DNA of 64,000 bases from Haematococcus lacustris (Eukaryota > Chlorophyta > Chlorophyceae > Chlamydomonadales > Haematococcaceae): positions 9,321,441 through 9,385,440 of the forward strand of contig JASKMD010000007.1 of the NCBI GenBank assembly GCA_030144725.1. The letters are read 5' to 3'. This document shows, one piece after another, positions 11,050 to 23,800 of this stretch (positions are counted from its first letter, which is position 1; every line of letters begins with the position of its first letter). Position numbers and translations under genes: made by a program. The notes beneath the pieces were generated by a model. The model searched no databases. It was not told the origin of the DNA and saw only the letters and a program-made list of their open reading frames with translations.

Positions 11050-11279
11050 CTGTCGAGGCTCCAGGTTGCTGCAGGCCCTGATGACTTCAGACATCATGGC
11101 TATGACCTGGCCAATGGCTGTGTGACTGCGTCCAAAGCTGTAGAAAGCTGCCTGCCCCTCCACATGGATCTCCACCCAGCCAGTGCTGCCAGCTGGTGTA
11201 GACCTCACACAACACGCACAGCGGGCAGCCTGGCCCCCGTGCCATTTGTAGGGGTGGGTTTTGGAGGACAAGCCCATGC
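11050..11279 (-). CDS. Unassigned internal exon (unit 1)
   Basis: Bounded by a CTGCAG acceptor and a CGACAG/GTTCC donor, this 230 bp stretch encodes about 76 residues including HPYKWHGGQAARCACCVRS and FYSFGRSHTAIGQVIAMMSE. Composition is protein-like with clustered cysteines, possibly metal-binding. I could not join it confidently to other exons and do not recognise the family. A transposon origin is possible because the region is repeat-rich. Confidence 0.35.
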
Positions 11280-11963
11280 CTGCAGGCATGTGCACACGGC
11301 AACTTCAACAACCCCTCATGGGAAATCTTGGGAAGAGTTGAGACTTTGGCAGGGGGTCCACAGTGAGTTCCCTAACCAGTGACGCAAGGCTGGAGAGTTC
11401 GATTGAGTTCGATGGTCGTCAGACTAGCATCAGCAGAGTGGGCAGCATGGAGGAGGGTTTGCCCACCTTTTGGAGCCTAATCAACAAGAGATTGATGCAC
11501 TTGCCACTGCTGTGCTCCTACTGTGGTCTCCTCCTAGTTCCAAAGCCCCTGAGCCAGCGCATGTTGGTTTTCATGTTGGACATGAGGTCGGGCTCTTCGC
11601 ACATCGCGCACTATCCATCGCGGTAATCAGGGACTCACTGGTACTGGGTCAATGTACATCAAGTCCGCAGGCTCGGTAGGGTCGGATACCCGGCAACATG
11701 CCCGACCTGCTTAGCGTGTGGCTCAGCGCGGCCGCATTCCGACGCTTCAGTTTGCGTGGAAACCCGTGCAGCAATCAGTCCAGAAAAGCCGTTGTCCCTT
11801 ATCGTTAGGGGGGGTGGTGGTCCAATGGGAGGGGTGACCTCCTGCCCCACACGATTTTCTTGCACCTTACCCTTACCCTTGCCCCTGCATTGCGTACCCT
11901 TTGTGCCCACACCCAGCCTAGCAGCCCGGGCACAGTGACTCCCCTTCCCATTACCCTCGGCAG

Positions 11964-12385
11964 CAAAGCATCGCGCTGTGCTGTGCATGTGTGGGTCCCG
12001 GCATTCTCATCATCAACGATGGGAGAGCTATCGCAACGGGTGGCACTGGGATTGGCGGAGCTGGAGGCAGAGGTGGCCTTCGTCGCCGCAGCCTGCTGGG
12101 CAACGGGGGGTGCAGGCGTCGGTGGCTCATCCGCAGTGGTTGGCAGCGGCACATCCACTGGTGGCCAGGTCAGTGGAGTGAATGGAGAGGGCAGAAGGCA
12201 GGCAGCAGATTGCCCCAGCTTAGCAACACGACCCCACCTCAACCATCACTGGGCCCTGCCTAGCAGCGGCTGTCCCTGCATGGTGCATCACTGCCATGTG
12301 TGCTTGCCTGCAGGGCATTGGTGGAGCAGGAGGGAACGGAGGTGTTGATTTGAACACCGCCATCAAGGCAGCACTCAAGGGCTAG
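11964..12385 (+). CDS. 3' exons of a possible Gly-rich protein (unit 1)
   Basis: Two exons fit together in phase 0: one from a CGGCAG acceptor at 11964 to a CCAG/GTCAGT donor near 12171, and a short last exon 12314-12385 after TGCCTGCAG. They encode an acidic helix (GELSQRVALGLAELEAEV), a Gly/Ser stretch (GGAGVGGSSAVVGSG) and a tail GIGGAGGNGGVDLNTAIKAALKG before TAG. The start is not located; the frame is open to about 11860. The minus strand is also open here and Ala/Ser-rich, so strand is not certain. Confidence 0.35.
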
Positions 12386-12389
12386 GGAG

Positions 12390-13700
12390 GCTGCCGCGAC
12401 CTGGTGCCTGCCACAAGCAGCACACCACACATCACTTCAAGCACCAGCAGCACCGCACCTGGCTATCTGGACCGCCAGCAGCAGGGCCCCAGCTACTGGC
12501 CTGCTGACATCCAGCCTGGCTTGCTGAGCAGCTGTTGGCGCCGATGTGATGTTCTGCAGCGGAGGGTGGCTCCATAAGATATAGGCATAGCTTCTCTGTA
12601 GTTGATTGCTTCTCAACCTTGATCAGCATTAGTGCATCATGTAGCCCCATGTGGTTCCTTGTTTATACCACTGTCTCATTGCTGCTTCATAGCCTTCATC
12701 GGTATGGGTGTGTACGATGACGTTCATGCTTTTTTCCTTGCAGCTGTAACAGTGCCCTTATGACGATGCTGATTTACACCGCTGTGACCGTCCGCTTCAT
12801 ATGGCTGCTTGGCCCTGCTCATTTCATATCCATGGCAGCAGGTACATGAATGGGTGCACACAGCTCAACCATGAACTGCCTGATGACCCGCTTGCAAAAC
12901 CTACAACCTCAGCCTGAGGTCTGCACGGCATTGTCAAATCAAAGATGAAATAGAGCACATCATCCACATCAATCTCCCCTCATGCAACTATGTACACACT
13001 GCCACCATGCATTCTCACAATGCAAACAACAATAACAACAGTGATGCAAGTCGACTTCGATGATCTTCTTCATCTTTGCCGTTACTAGACATGTCACAGG
13101 GTAATGTCAGTACGGTGTACTAATGTTGCTCATGCAATATGTGACAAACACCATGCATCAACATACATGGCGCAGATATTGGCATGAGGATATGAGCGTT
13201 GGCGACCCTGAGCGTGGTAGCGTTGCAGTGTTGAGATGGTGCACGCCACAGTAGGATTCAAGCACCAGGAGCTCTGTAGCTAAGAATGACGGCACTGGGC
13301 AAGCTGCATCGCTGACACAGCCGAGGGTCAAAGGAGACCAGCCATAACTCAGTAGGGTGCGTGCATGGGCAGCAATGCCACATCTTGACTACCTGGCCCA
13401 CAACAGGCCAACCTGGAGGGTACGTATGAAAGAAGTGGGGTCATGGGGCTGAGCCTGGGCACCCTGGTTGGCTGGCAATGGCCTGGTTGGCTGTCACTCA
13501 CATCCCATGGTGGCGCGCTGTGTCAGGGGATTGGAGGTATTTGCTGCCAGGTGCCGCCAGGAGGCGCTACCCAGGCCAAAGAGCTGCCATGGACCACCCA
13601 TGCGAACCATGTGGCGGTCAAGCACTCTGCAGTAGCTACCATGGCAGCAGAAACAACCCCTGCTGGGGCATTGAGGCAACCACTACCTAGGTGCTAGCCG
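12390..13700. other. Unit 1 segment without a supported gene
   Basis: Lower in G+C than the rest of the unit (notably ~12560-13200) with no convincing exons on either strand. It may be intergenic or intronic. Duplicate at ~27415-28725. Confidence 0.45.
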
Positions 13701-13836
13701 ACGTCAGCTTCCCATGGATATCCCGTGTGGCTGTGGTGACTGCATCTGCAGCTGCTGCCGTCTGGCTGGCTGGCTGCTACGGCTGGTCGGCAGGTAATGC
13801 GTACTCGGCAGGTCTTACTCGGCAGTCGAGGAAGCA

Positions 13837-16308
13837 GCGTGGTCAGCAGTTGCAGCCCTTGACAGCGGCCAGCGTATTCGCTACAGCTGTCGCTGTCGCC
13901 TGCAGCCAAGGTAAGGCCAGCAAATGTACGCAGCGGGCTGAGGAGCAGCAGTAGCAGCAGCTGAGGCAGCAGCAACAGCAGCAGCAGTGAAAACACCACC
14001 CCTACCCTGTTCTGCCTGGAGCACTCACCTAGCTTGCGTCCCACTACCTCACCATCTGCAGCCCTGCCTGCCCAGCCACCCCTCCTCCCACTCACCCTGG
14101 CCACCGCAGTGGCCACACTGCTGGAGGTGGCAGAGGCCCTCCCGTTGCCTGAGCTGCAGGCGGAGGCGCTGGAAGAGGCTGTGGCGGACTGGATGCTGGA
14201 CTGGATGCTGGAGGCACTCGCCGCTGACGCTGCCTGCATCCAGCTTAACATCACTCAGCTTAGGTCAGGACGGGTAGGGCAGGGGCAAGTGACGGGCAAG
14301 TGAGGGGCAGGAAAGGGGCAGGGAAGGGCTGGGGAGGGGCAAGTGAGGGGCGGGGGGGGCCACGCAAGGGGCAAGTGAGGGGGTAGTCAAGCCATGCATT
14401 GAGCCCACTTCGCCACCATGGGTGGGGGAGATGAGAGGGGAGGGTGAAGCAAGCACGGTAGTAGCTGTCCGGTGCGGCCCTCCACCAAAGCAAGAAAGGA
14501 AACAGTGCAGGCCTCTACCAAAGCAGGGGCTACAGCAGGCCTTGCACTCTTCAGCTACATTAGACCCGGGATGCGGGCCAGCAGCTCTTCGAGGGACTGG
14601 CTGGCTTAGTTATAACGTGGCTAGATAACATCAGGAGCCATAGCCCCTGACTAGCATCTACATCACAACCACCATCAGCACCACCACCGCCACCAACACC
14701 CTCACCACAATCAACAACAACCCGTCGCGTGCAACGATGCGACGAAAAGCCGCGACAAGCTCAGCTGCGGCGCTTACCCGGGAGCAACCGTTGGAGGCCC
14801 TCGAGACGGCCGAGGCATAGGCACGAGCCACTGCTTGCGCCGTGGCGGTGGACGAACCGCTAGCTTGAGCACATGCGTTGCCTGTGGTTGTCAAAGCGTG
14901 TGAGCGTGTTTGTTTGTCTGACGTCTGACTGCTTGGTTTGTCTGACCATGGTGTGCCGCTATAGCTGGGCCTCAGGCTTTGGGTAGGGTAGCATGGTGCT
15001 GGTGCTAGCGTGAAGGACCTACTCTCATGGTCCATGCTCATGGTGTGCTGTCGGCCATGGCTGGGCCCAAGCCTTGCTGTTGGCTGTGTCTAGCCTCACG
15101 TTTTGGGTATAGTGATGTAGTGCTGGTGCTGGTGTTAAGGACTCAGCCCACCTGGTCTGCCCTTTTCAGCCCTTGCCACCACCATCCAAAGTCCTCCTTG
15201 ACTACTGTTAGGCTTTCCCCTTGGGAGGTCAGCTTGTGTACGCCCAACCCCAACCCCTGACTCCTCTACTGTGTACTCAGCACCTTGGCCCTCAACCTTG
15301 AGCCTTCATTGCAGTCGAACACACTAATCGTGGACCACTGCAAAACGGTGTTTTTGTCTGTGTGGAGTTCCCATCGCATGGCATGCTCATGGCCTATACA
15401 TGGCATACTCATAGTCATGGTCGCCTACCACCTACAGCATTGCCTGACCCGTTAGGGCTATGACGTAGAGTTGGCATGACAAAATGCACGTTAATACACC
15501 ATATGCACGTTGCAGTCAACGCCCAGCCCCAACCCCTGCCTACTCAGGGTAACTGCTACGCTGTCCTCGGCACCAACCCCTTCCCTTCCCTTCCCTTCCC
15601 ACTTGTAAGTGGCCTCTGTGTGACGACTGCTGTCTCACCTGAGGACTGAGCAGATGATTTGGACCAGGCAGTAGCTGTGGCCTGAGCGATGGCCCTGGAA
15701 AGGGCGCTGGCCTCCGCCCTGGCATCCCCGCCCCGGCACACCTGCAGGCAGGTCAGGTCAGGTCAGGCCAGGCTTTAGTTCACACCGAGGGTACACAGGG
15801 TCTGCGTAGGGTGGGCGTGAGGTCCCCAGCAAGTGCTGAGTATTGCGTGGCGGGGCATGGCGTGGCGGGGCAGGACAGGACACATTCATACATGTAGTAT
15901 GCGGTGGGGGGACGCACTCTAGATACTGCGTTGGCCGTCGCGCTGCTAACGGAGCTGGCGGCTTGGGAAGATGCGCCCGAATCGGACGAGGCGCTGGCCG
16001 AGGCTGACAGCGCCCGCTTCGCACCGGGGACGCCCTCAACTAGAGCTGGACCTGGGCGCTCCAGCACAAGTGCTCGCCGGCTGTACGCAGCAGCACCTGC
16101 GGGCAGGAGCTGGGCATTGTTCAGCGCCGATATCTAACGCAAGATGCCGCTACCTGCCACTGACTCCCAGTCTGAGAGAAGCTTCACCCATCCTACCTCC
16201 ACCTCCTTCCGCTGACTCCACCTCTGCGCGGGCGGGGAGCCAGCAGGTCGTCGCTAAGCAGGCTGCGAGGAGCACTGCAACCAGGCGGCGAGGGGTAGTG
16301 CTTGCCAT
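13837..16308 (-). CDS. Secreted Ala/Ser-rich alternating-residue protein, copy 2
   Basis: Tandem duplicate of the copy 1 gene, with exons at 16197-16308, 15918-16096, 15639-15741, 14778-14881, 14096-14233 and 13837-13893. Splice sites and phases are conserved, as are the signal peptide, the alternating A-x-A-x core and the GCNC terminus. DNA just before exon 5 differs from copy 1 but still provides an AG acceptor. T2a again sits ~479 bp upstream of the start, so any effect of that element on expression would be shared. Function unknown; cell-wall or secreted structural role inferred. Confidence 0.75.
15278..15496 (-). mobile_element. Solo right end of a Fanzor-type element (unit 2)
   Basis: Duplicate of 6200-6418 carried by the 9.1 kb tandem duplication; it is not an independent insertion. 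Confidence 0.7.
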
Positions 16309-17215
16309 CTCCTGTCTGGGCTGCGAGCGCCTTTCCAGTGCTTGATTGAGCGCGTTGTGGCTGTGAAATGGTCAAAGCCAAAGTCACCAAACTGGGGCTT
16401 TGAGGGACCGCTTTGGGGGACGGGAAGCTACTGGGCAGCTGCCATGCTCCCGCTGGTGGGCGAAGCTGAGGAGTATGAGTGGGTTCTGGCAGCTCTGGTG
16501 TAACACAAGGCAGGCGGACAGGACACGTCGGGCAGCATGACCGCGACAGCGGCATCACGCGGCAGGCCCCGGCAACCAAGACATGGCTGGCCCACGTGAA
16601 GCCTCAGCTCGACGCCCTGCCGCAAGTCAGCAGCAAGCCTACCTCGCTGGCTTTGTACCGGCTGTGCGCTGTCACCGTCCCGGCCACATGGGACACGCGC
16701 CACGCTGGGCAAATGCTAGGATCCGCGTGTACCGTGCAAGCAAGCAACGCGAAGTGACCGAATTTAAGGCTGAGGTGGGGCCTAGTTCAGGTGTCCCCAA
16801 CTAACAGAAAATGACAGGAAACTGACCCCTGGTAATCAAAACGACGCCGCGTCTCAGCCACGTGGTTTCTATTTATGTTTCGCACATCCCTGGATAGAGA
16901 ACTCTTTCAGCTATGCGGTGCAGCCTGTATCATTAAATACTATGCAGTGTGCTGGGTGCTATGGCGGCTCAAATCTTCCCATTCAAATTCATGCCAGTTT
17001 TGCTCATGCGGGCCTCGCCGCGAGAGACCGCCGCGACCGACGTGGCCCAGGAGCACCTGCACATAGTGAGGGACAGTCGCCGCAGTCAAAGCGGTTCACA
17101 TGGCATGCCAAACCGATGTAACAGCGCCCCTCCACCCATGCTCAGAAATATGCAAGGTTGCTGCGATGCTTGACCCCTTCGTGAGCAATACTGTTGGGGG
17201 AATAGAGGATGGGGG

Positions 17216-19622
17216 TCAGCAACAAGGTGTGTATGCCATTGCTATGTTACCTTCCTCGACATGTTGGGTCCGATCCCTCCCGCCCGCCCCCCGCTTGCGT
17301 GTCAAGCTCGTGTACAGCTCTGCTGCGGCCCCCTGCTGCTCAGATGGAGGGGTGAGCATGCCAGGGGCGGCACCAGCACCAGCTGCCAGCTGCTGCCAGG
17401 GGGGGGCAGCAGGAGGGGTGGGCAGCCCAGGAGCGGCACCAGCACCAGCTGCCAGCTGCTGCCAAGGGGGGGCAGCAGGAGGGGTGGGCAGCCCAGGAGC
17501 GGCACCAGCAGCAGCTGCCAGCTGCTGCCAGGGGGGGGCAGCAGGAGGGGTGGGCAGCCCAGCACCAGCACCAGCACCTGCACCAGCACCAGGACCTGCA
17601 CCTGCCCCCTGCTCATCCCCATGCAAGCCGGCCACTGTGTTGCGAATGTGGGCCATGACAAGACCCTTTAGCTTGGGCTTCAACCACCCTTTCATGACCT
17701 CCTGATGGTGGAAGCCCAACCCAGCCCAGCCCAGCCCAGCCCAGCCCAGCCCAGCCCAGCCCAGCCCAGCCCAGCCCAGCCCAGCCCAGCCCAGCCCAGC
17801 CCAGCCCAGCCCAGCCCAGCCCAGCCCAGCCCAGCCCAGCCCAGCCCAGCCCAGCCCAGCCCAGCCCAGCCCAGCCCAGCCCAGCCCAGCCCAGCCCAGC
17901 CCAGCCCAGCCCAGCCCAGCCCAGCCCAGCCCAGCCCTTACCTAGGGTTCGTTGCCGAATGTATTTGCAGACCACACGCTGCTGCCGGCCCATAGTTGTG
18001 TGCTCGCCAGGCCGGTGAATGTTGGCCACCACACACTGCTCTGTGATGAACAGCCGCCGGCATGTGGGAAGCCGGCGACGGCTGACATGTGTCTTCAACA
18101 TCAACTTGGCTGTGCTGAGGTAGTGCTGAGCTGCTGTCATTGCTGCTGGCTTTCCAGGTGGGGCCTCTTGCGTGGGGATGAAGAAGTCAGAGGGCTCAGG
18201 TGGGCTCGGCCCCGGTGTGGGCTCAGGTGGGCTCGGCTCCGGTGTGGGCTGCACTGTTGTGCCACCAGGTCTGCCATGGGTGTCAAGCCGGCTGCAGTTG
18301 CTGTCAGCCCACCGCCGCAGGACCTCGATAGAAACACATGTTTGCTTTAAGATCTGTAGTTGCTGCCTCTGCTTGCGGGTTAGTTGGGGCCGGCGCTGAT
18401 ACTTGCGCAGCTGGGCCTCGAGGCGGTGCTGAGCACGCTTGGCAGTTGTCATGGCCAGTTCATGTTGCTTGACCACAGCCTCAAGATACTCATTCTCCAA
18501 CCTCAGCTGCCGTTGTGCTGCCTGCCTGTGCTGGAGCGTTTCCTCTAGGTCGTGCACTCTGGCATCAAGGACCTCCTCAACAGCCAGTTGCAACTGGGCC
18601 TCGGTCACCAGCAACGCATTCTCGGCCTGCACCTCCTTAGCGATAGCCTCGGCCTTCCTTGCTGTGGCTGTCAAGCCACTGGGACTGTGCAGATGAGCAG
18701 CCCTTGGTGATACTATTTGGGCTACGTATTTAGCACGCCGCCGGCTGCAAACCATAGGGGAGGCACTAGCGCAGCTGTGCTTCTAGGTTGGGGCAGGGAG
18801 GGGCGGGTTTGGGGTGAGAAGGGGTGGGGCTGGGGGTGGGAGGGGGTGGGAGGGCGGGGCTGGGGCTGGGAGGGGTTGAGAGGGCGGGGCTGGTGCTGGG
18901 AGGGGCTGGGAGGGGGTGGGAGGGGCGGGGCTGGGGCTCGGAGGGGGCGGCGGGGCGGGGCTGGGGCTGAGAGGGGCTGGGAGGGGGTGAGAGGGGTGGG
19001 GCTGGGGGTGGGAGGGGGTGGGAGGGCGGGGCTGGGGCTGGGAGGGGCTGGGAGGGGCTGGGAGGGGGTGGGAGGGGTGGGGCTAGGGGTGGGAGAGGGT
19101 GGGAGGGCTGGGCTGGGGCTGGGAGGGGCTGGGAGGGGGTGGGGCGGGCTGGAAGGGTTCCGGGTGGGCTAGACAGCACTGCAAGGCAAAGTTAGGTCAC
19201 GCCAACTTATGTTTCCACAAGCCTGGTTAATGGAATGCTTTGCTTTCTACTCCAACAGCTGCTTCGTTGGGTTAGGAACAAAGTTGACACGACAAATTCT
19301 GGAAAGTCACAGTGGTCGGTCCGCAATACGCCGGTTTGTGCAAGGGGGTCCCTTTTTCTGTATAGCCGGCTAGGGAGAAACGAACATTTTCGCACCTCGC
19401 TGCAATGTCGCGTGTCAACTTGCCCAACGACGGTCCTCCGACAACGCCTGCACCAATGAAAGGTTCGCGGAGTGAGCCTGGCGGGCTAAACATTGATTGT
19501 ACTTCTGGCTCGATAGCAAGCGCAGCTCTATCCCTGATGCCGCTACATACCACTAGAACAATCGGTTGTGAGCAGCTGAGTTGTGTCCGCGATCGCTTGC
19601 GCCGGCATGGCCTCACTTGCAA
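17216..19622 (-). CDS. T2a-encoded coiled-coil protein (unit 2)
   Basis: Duplicate of the unit 1 gene: first exon within 19272-19622, coiled-coil/core exon about 17942-18746, C-terminal repeat exon 17216-17719. The differences seen are the longer intronic pentamer tract and a few substitutions (for example CTACTCC for CTTCTCC near 19248). The reading frames remain open, so this copy may be as functional as unit 1. See the unit 1 entry for domain details. Confidence 0.55.
17719..17937. repeat. (AGCCC)n pentanucleotide tract, unit 2
   Basis: Same array as unit 1, longer by three units (15 bp), showing slippage after the tandem duplication. Confidence 0.95.
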
Positions 19623-20155
19623 GGATTAACGCGCCGCTTGCCAGTAGACGCGTAGTAATTCGCCGGTGCCAATGTGACAAACGCTATCGAAAACGGTGCA
19701 GTATTGAGAGAGTACTTGCATGAAGATTACCAACCCCATGTTGGGGACTCCTGAGCCTAGTGCCAATAGCTAACCAGTAGGCAAGTAAAGTCAACTCCTG
19801 CTCCAACACGCGGCAACAGGGGCAGTGGAGGTGGGGCACTGGTGATACCTCAGCGTAGGCACTCAATGCCAGCGCAATGCCATGGCCTGACCCATTTCAG
19901 CCCACTGCTGCCCCTCCTGGTCAGCTGTGACACGCCCTGAGGAAAATTCAGGTTTTGACGAACGGAGCACATAGGCCACGGATAGCAGTTGCGCCTGGTG
20001 CGTTGCAATCGTCCCTTTGCGCTGTATCCCGCTGATGGCTGTGCCTGGCCTGAAGCCTGTGGCGCCCTCCATGTGTTTGAGACGCAAGCTTGCTATTAAG
20101 TGCTAGTTGTTGTAAGGTCGTACGGGTCAGAACGCCTATCGCAGCACCGTGCAGC

Positions 20156-20865
20156 ATCACGTGACAGTCCAGTCGAGCGCGACGGTGGCGGGAGGTGCAT
20201 CTATAGTCCTAGTTTGCCCAGGTACGTGGCGTAATACCAATGAACGCGACATGCCCCATGCCTTGACTGGCCAGATTTCGGTGTTTCTCTGACTGGCGCC
20301 AGGCACTAGCAAGGACTCCATCCGCGACCATTGTCACACACATGTGTCCGTAGCAAGCACATCTACACAACAGGTAAGGTTGCTGCGACATGCAAGTGAG
20401 GTGTGAGTGACAGCCTCACAGCAAGCCCATGGCACGCCCAGCCATGCCACAGCCATGCCAACTAATAATATGGTATGCCACTTAGCTACTGGCCTGTTTG
20501 CACCCATATGAAACTACAGCCCAAGTTTCATGAAGCGCTGACGATGCGTTCAGCACTAACATGGGTATGCAACCCCCCAACCTCATGTCCTCTCACTACC
20601 ACCATGTGCCATCCTATTCGGCTGCAGGAAGGCATGCCAAGGTGTCTCTGTTGAGGTGTGTGATGGCAAGCATGGGTCTAGCTGGTGACAGGTGACATGT
20701 GCACCGCCAGAACATCCAACCAGTCAGCCATGTGCATGTTCCGCACTGGCTTCACGGTGGGCTGCCCATTGCCCACCACAACCCACAACTCTTGCTCTTA
20801 CTTTTTTCAAGAACTTTGAGGTGGTTGGTGGCAGCTTGTTGCAGCGGTACAAAGCTACTGCCTGC
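20156..20865. repeat. Left arm of 710 bp internal inverted repeat in T1
   Basis: Inverted, highly similar copy of 24904-25612 (both begin ATCACGTGAC read inward, differing by scattered substitutions). It includes the last ~45 codons of the transposase gene. Arms are placed symmetrically, 235 and 233 bp from the two element ends. Confidence 0.9.
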
Positions 20866-23800
20866 AGGTGCCTGCCCTTATCTGTAGCCTTGTCCACTGC
20901 ATACTGCTTTGCCTCCTCTTGCTGCATGGTGGCTGTTTGTCCACAGGCTGACCGTGCCTCTACAGATGCCAGGCTGATAGTGATGGACCCCACGCCTCTT
21001 TTGCAGCCAGATGTGGAGGTGGCAGCACCGGCTGTGGGTGAGGGGGTTGCGGCAGCTACGGGAGAGGGGTGGGCACTGGCGAGCGAGGGTGATGCTTTGC
21101 CGAAGAAGGCTACAGCTGCAGCCTGCTTGTCCTCCTTGCGTTGACGCTTGGCCACCCTGTCCTCCACCCTGCTCTCTGCTAAGCTCTCCCGTGTGATGTG
21201 AGGCACCCAAGTGTCCAAATCCTCAATGTGCGCCTTGACGTGAGCTGCCACCTGTTCTGGACTCATTTTCTCCACGCCGCTGCTGCTTAACGGCTTCAAT
21301 GCTGTCTCACACGCTGCGTTGGTGATGTCGGCTGGTTTGTAAAGGAGAGCAAGGAGCTCCTCCAAGCGGGAAGACAATACGCCAAGGAGGTACGTGCGCT
21401 GCAAAAGGCAGGCGCCAAGGGGCGGGATGTGTCGAAGGTGTTGTTGTGTAGCTTTGCATGCTTGTGGGCAGGTTGTGGGCATGTGCGTGAGCAAGCATGT
21501 GCGCATGTGCATGTGTAGCCACTAGAATATGCCCCTTACCCACATTGTCCCATGCCCTTGTCCCTACCAGCACCGACAAGCTCCTTTAATGGTGGCCTCT
21601 CGAACATGTCCATGCCACCACAACTGAAATGCCCCAACACTGCCCATGCCGCTCGTTGCCGGGCTGTGCTGTCAGTGTCCCCCAGCTGGGCAAAGCGGTA
21701 CGGCATCAGGTCCAAGAAAGCCATACGATGGCAGTAGTACCGGCGGGCCTCAAGGAAGATGGGTTGCACCACCTCCCAAGCTGATGCAGTTGTCAGGTGA
21801 AGTTGTTGGGCAACGGCGAACACCTCACATGCTGGGTGCGCCGCCTCCTGTCCCTCCTGAGGCGGGGCGCACACGCGGTGAAGGAGTGCGACCTCCTGGT
21901 CATGGCGTGTATGCCACTGGCAAAAATGTCTGCTGCTGCCTGCCTGCCCCCACAGCAGGTAGGGTTGGAAGAAGCAACGGTTTAAGCCAGCCAGTGCGGC
22001 ACACTGCACCATGACGTCAGGTGAGAGGGTCAAGAGCCGTTGCAGCTCTAGAAGGTTAGCGTGAGAGGGTGTGCCCTTGGCACTGGCTGGAGTCGCTGCG
22101 ATGCGCACGTCCAACACATGCACAATCTTGGCATGGTGCTGGCAGCAATAGATGGCTATCCTGGCATACGACAGCCACCGTGAGCCAACGGCCTCCTCCA
22201 CTAGGGGCATGCTTTCTGGCAGGTCCTTGCGCAGTTCTGCACTGATGTGGTCAAGCACCCGGAACAGAGCTGTGTTGTAGCCGGTCCGTTGATACAGCTG
22301 ACTCTGTCCCGCTGACTCAAAGGCGTGCTTGGCTGTGTTGTGCAGGATGTGACAGAGACAGTGGATGGCATAGACGGGGTGATCCTGGATGCCCTCGTCT
22401 TGAAGCATGTTGGACAAGTGGGTCGCAACGCTGTTGTGGATGCCGACGTTGGCGTTGCAGCTGTCCACCACCACAATGCACTGCTTGATAGCTGCTGCCT
22501 GTGACAAGGCAGTCTTGCTTGAGGGGCGGAAGCAGCCAACCGTGAATTCCAGTGGGTGGCCGGCAGTCGTAGCGACTTGGTGTGGTGGGTAGGCATCAGC
22601 GGGTGGGGCAGGGCCAGCGGGTGGGGCAGCGGGTGGGCCAGCGGGTGGGCCAGCGGTGGGCCAGGCATGGGCATAGCATGCTGGCATTTCAGCACCAGCA
22701 GCTCTTTGCCCCTCTTAGCCTTCTTATCCCATGCTAAGGCACCGTAGCCTATGTGCCTGGCATCTCCTGCACAACAACAGAGCATGGAGGGTGGGTCATG
22801 GTGGGTGGCATAGGGGGTGTCATGGAGGGTGGCATAGATCAGTGGGTGGTTCATGCACATCAGTGGGTAGTTCATGCACTACTTACGTGCTTGTCCCTTG
22901 GTGACTGCATGGGCAATAGCCTCCGTGCCGCGGCCATAGGTCCTGGCACTTGGGACAGACACCGTCAGTTGCTGTCCAGCAGCCATAACAGCAAAGGCGC
23001 CATGCAACGCTTTGGGCATTACGTTGAAGAAAAGTCCAGTGTCGACCTTCATCTTTAAGGCTCTCATGAAGTGTTGCGGGTCAAACCAGCCTCTGGGCCC
23101 ATCTCCCTTGCGTGACTCCTCTAGGTGCAGAAGCTGCCCCGACTGTGAATGGGTATTGCTACCCGCCGCTGCCCTCGCCTTGTTACATCTACCACCCTTC
23201 CCCTGCCCTGCTGCCAAGAGTCCTGCTGTGCTTAGCAGCTGCCTCATGTGATGTGGGCTTTTCACATGCTTGACGGCAAGCTTGGCAATGGTTGCATGCT
23301 TGCTTGTTGGCATGATCACAGAGGTGGACCGCTGCCTTGTTAGCTGCAATCGCAGGTGGCGCACCTGCCGCCGCAGTGCCTCAGCTGCCTCATCCACGTT
23401 TGCCTTCACCCGGGCTGGTAGAGGCGCAGCGGGTGGAGGAGGTGGCAGCGGCAGCGGCAGATGCACCAACAGTGGGGCAAAGTGAGGTTGCAGAGGGGGG
23501 GGGCGCAACTCTGGGGGAGGGGGTGCCAGCTGCGGGTGTGGATGAAAGGATGGCAGCTGCAGGTTCGGGAGGAGGGGGAGGGCCTGCGGAGGGAGGGTCG
23601 GCATATGCGGGAGGAGGGGTGGGGCTGATGCTTGGAGGAGTTGAGTGGGGTGTTGGTTCAGTGCTGGGAGGTGGTGAAAGGTGGCCGGCAAGCTCACAGC
23701 CGGTAGGTAAGGGAGGGCATGAGCTGCCCACAAGTGCTCCTGGCCATGGGATGCCCATGTGTCACTGAACTGCCACAGCCGCCCGTTGACCGATAGAATG

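Larger units (their letters stand above)
4603..13712. repeat. 9.1 kb tandem unit, copy 1
   Basis: Nearly identical to 13713-28737 once the 5.9 kb T1 insertion in that copy is removed. The offset is ~9100 bp, with scattered substitutions and small indels (for example a shorter CAG tract and a changed segment near 5140-5175 versus 14240). It contains the secreted Ala/Ser-rich protein gene, a solo Fanzor-type end, transposon T2a, an unassigned minus exon and a possible Gly-rich gene. It holds the empty target site of T1 at 10821-10827. Confidence 0.9.
16787..19754 (-). mobile_element. DNA transposon T2a (unit 2)
   Basis: Second copy carried by the tandem duplication, with the same flanking GCCTAGT at 16780-16786 and 19755-19761. 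It is 15 bp longer than copy 1, as expected for three extra units in its pentanucleotide tract. Because both copies share one target duplication, the insertion predates the duplication. Confidence 0.9.
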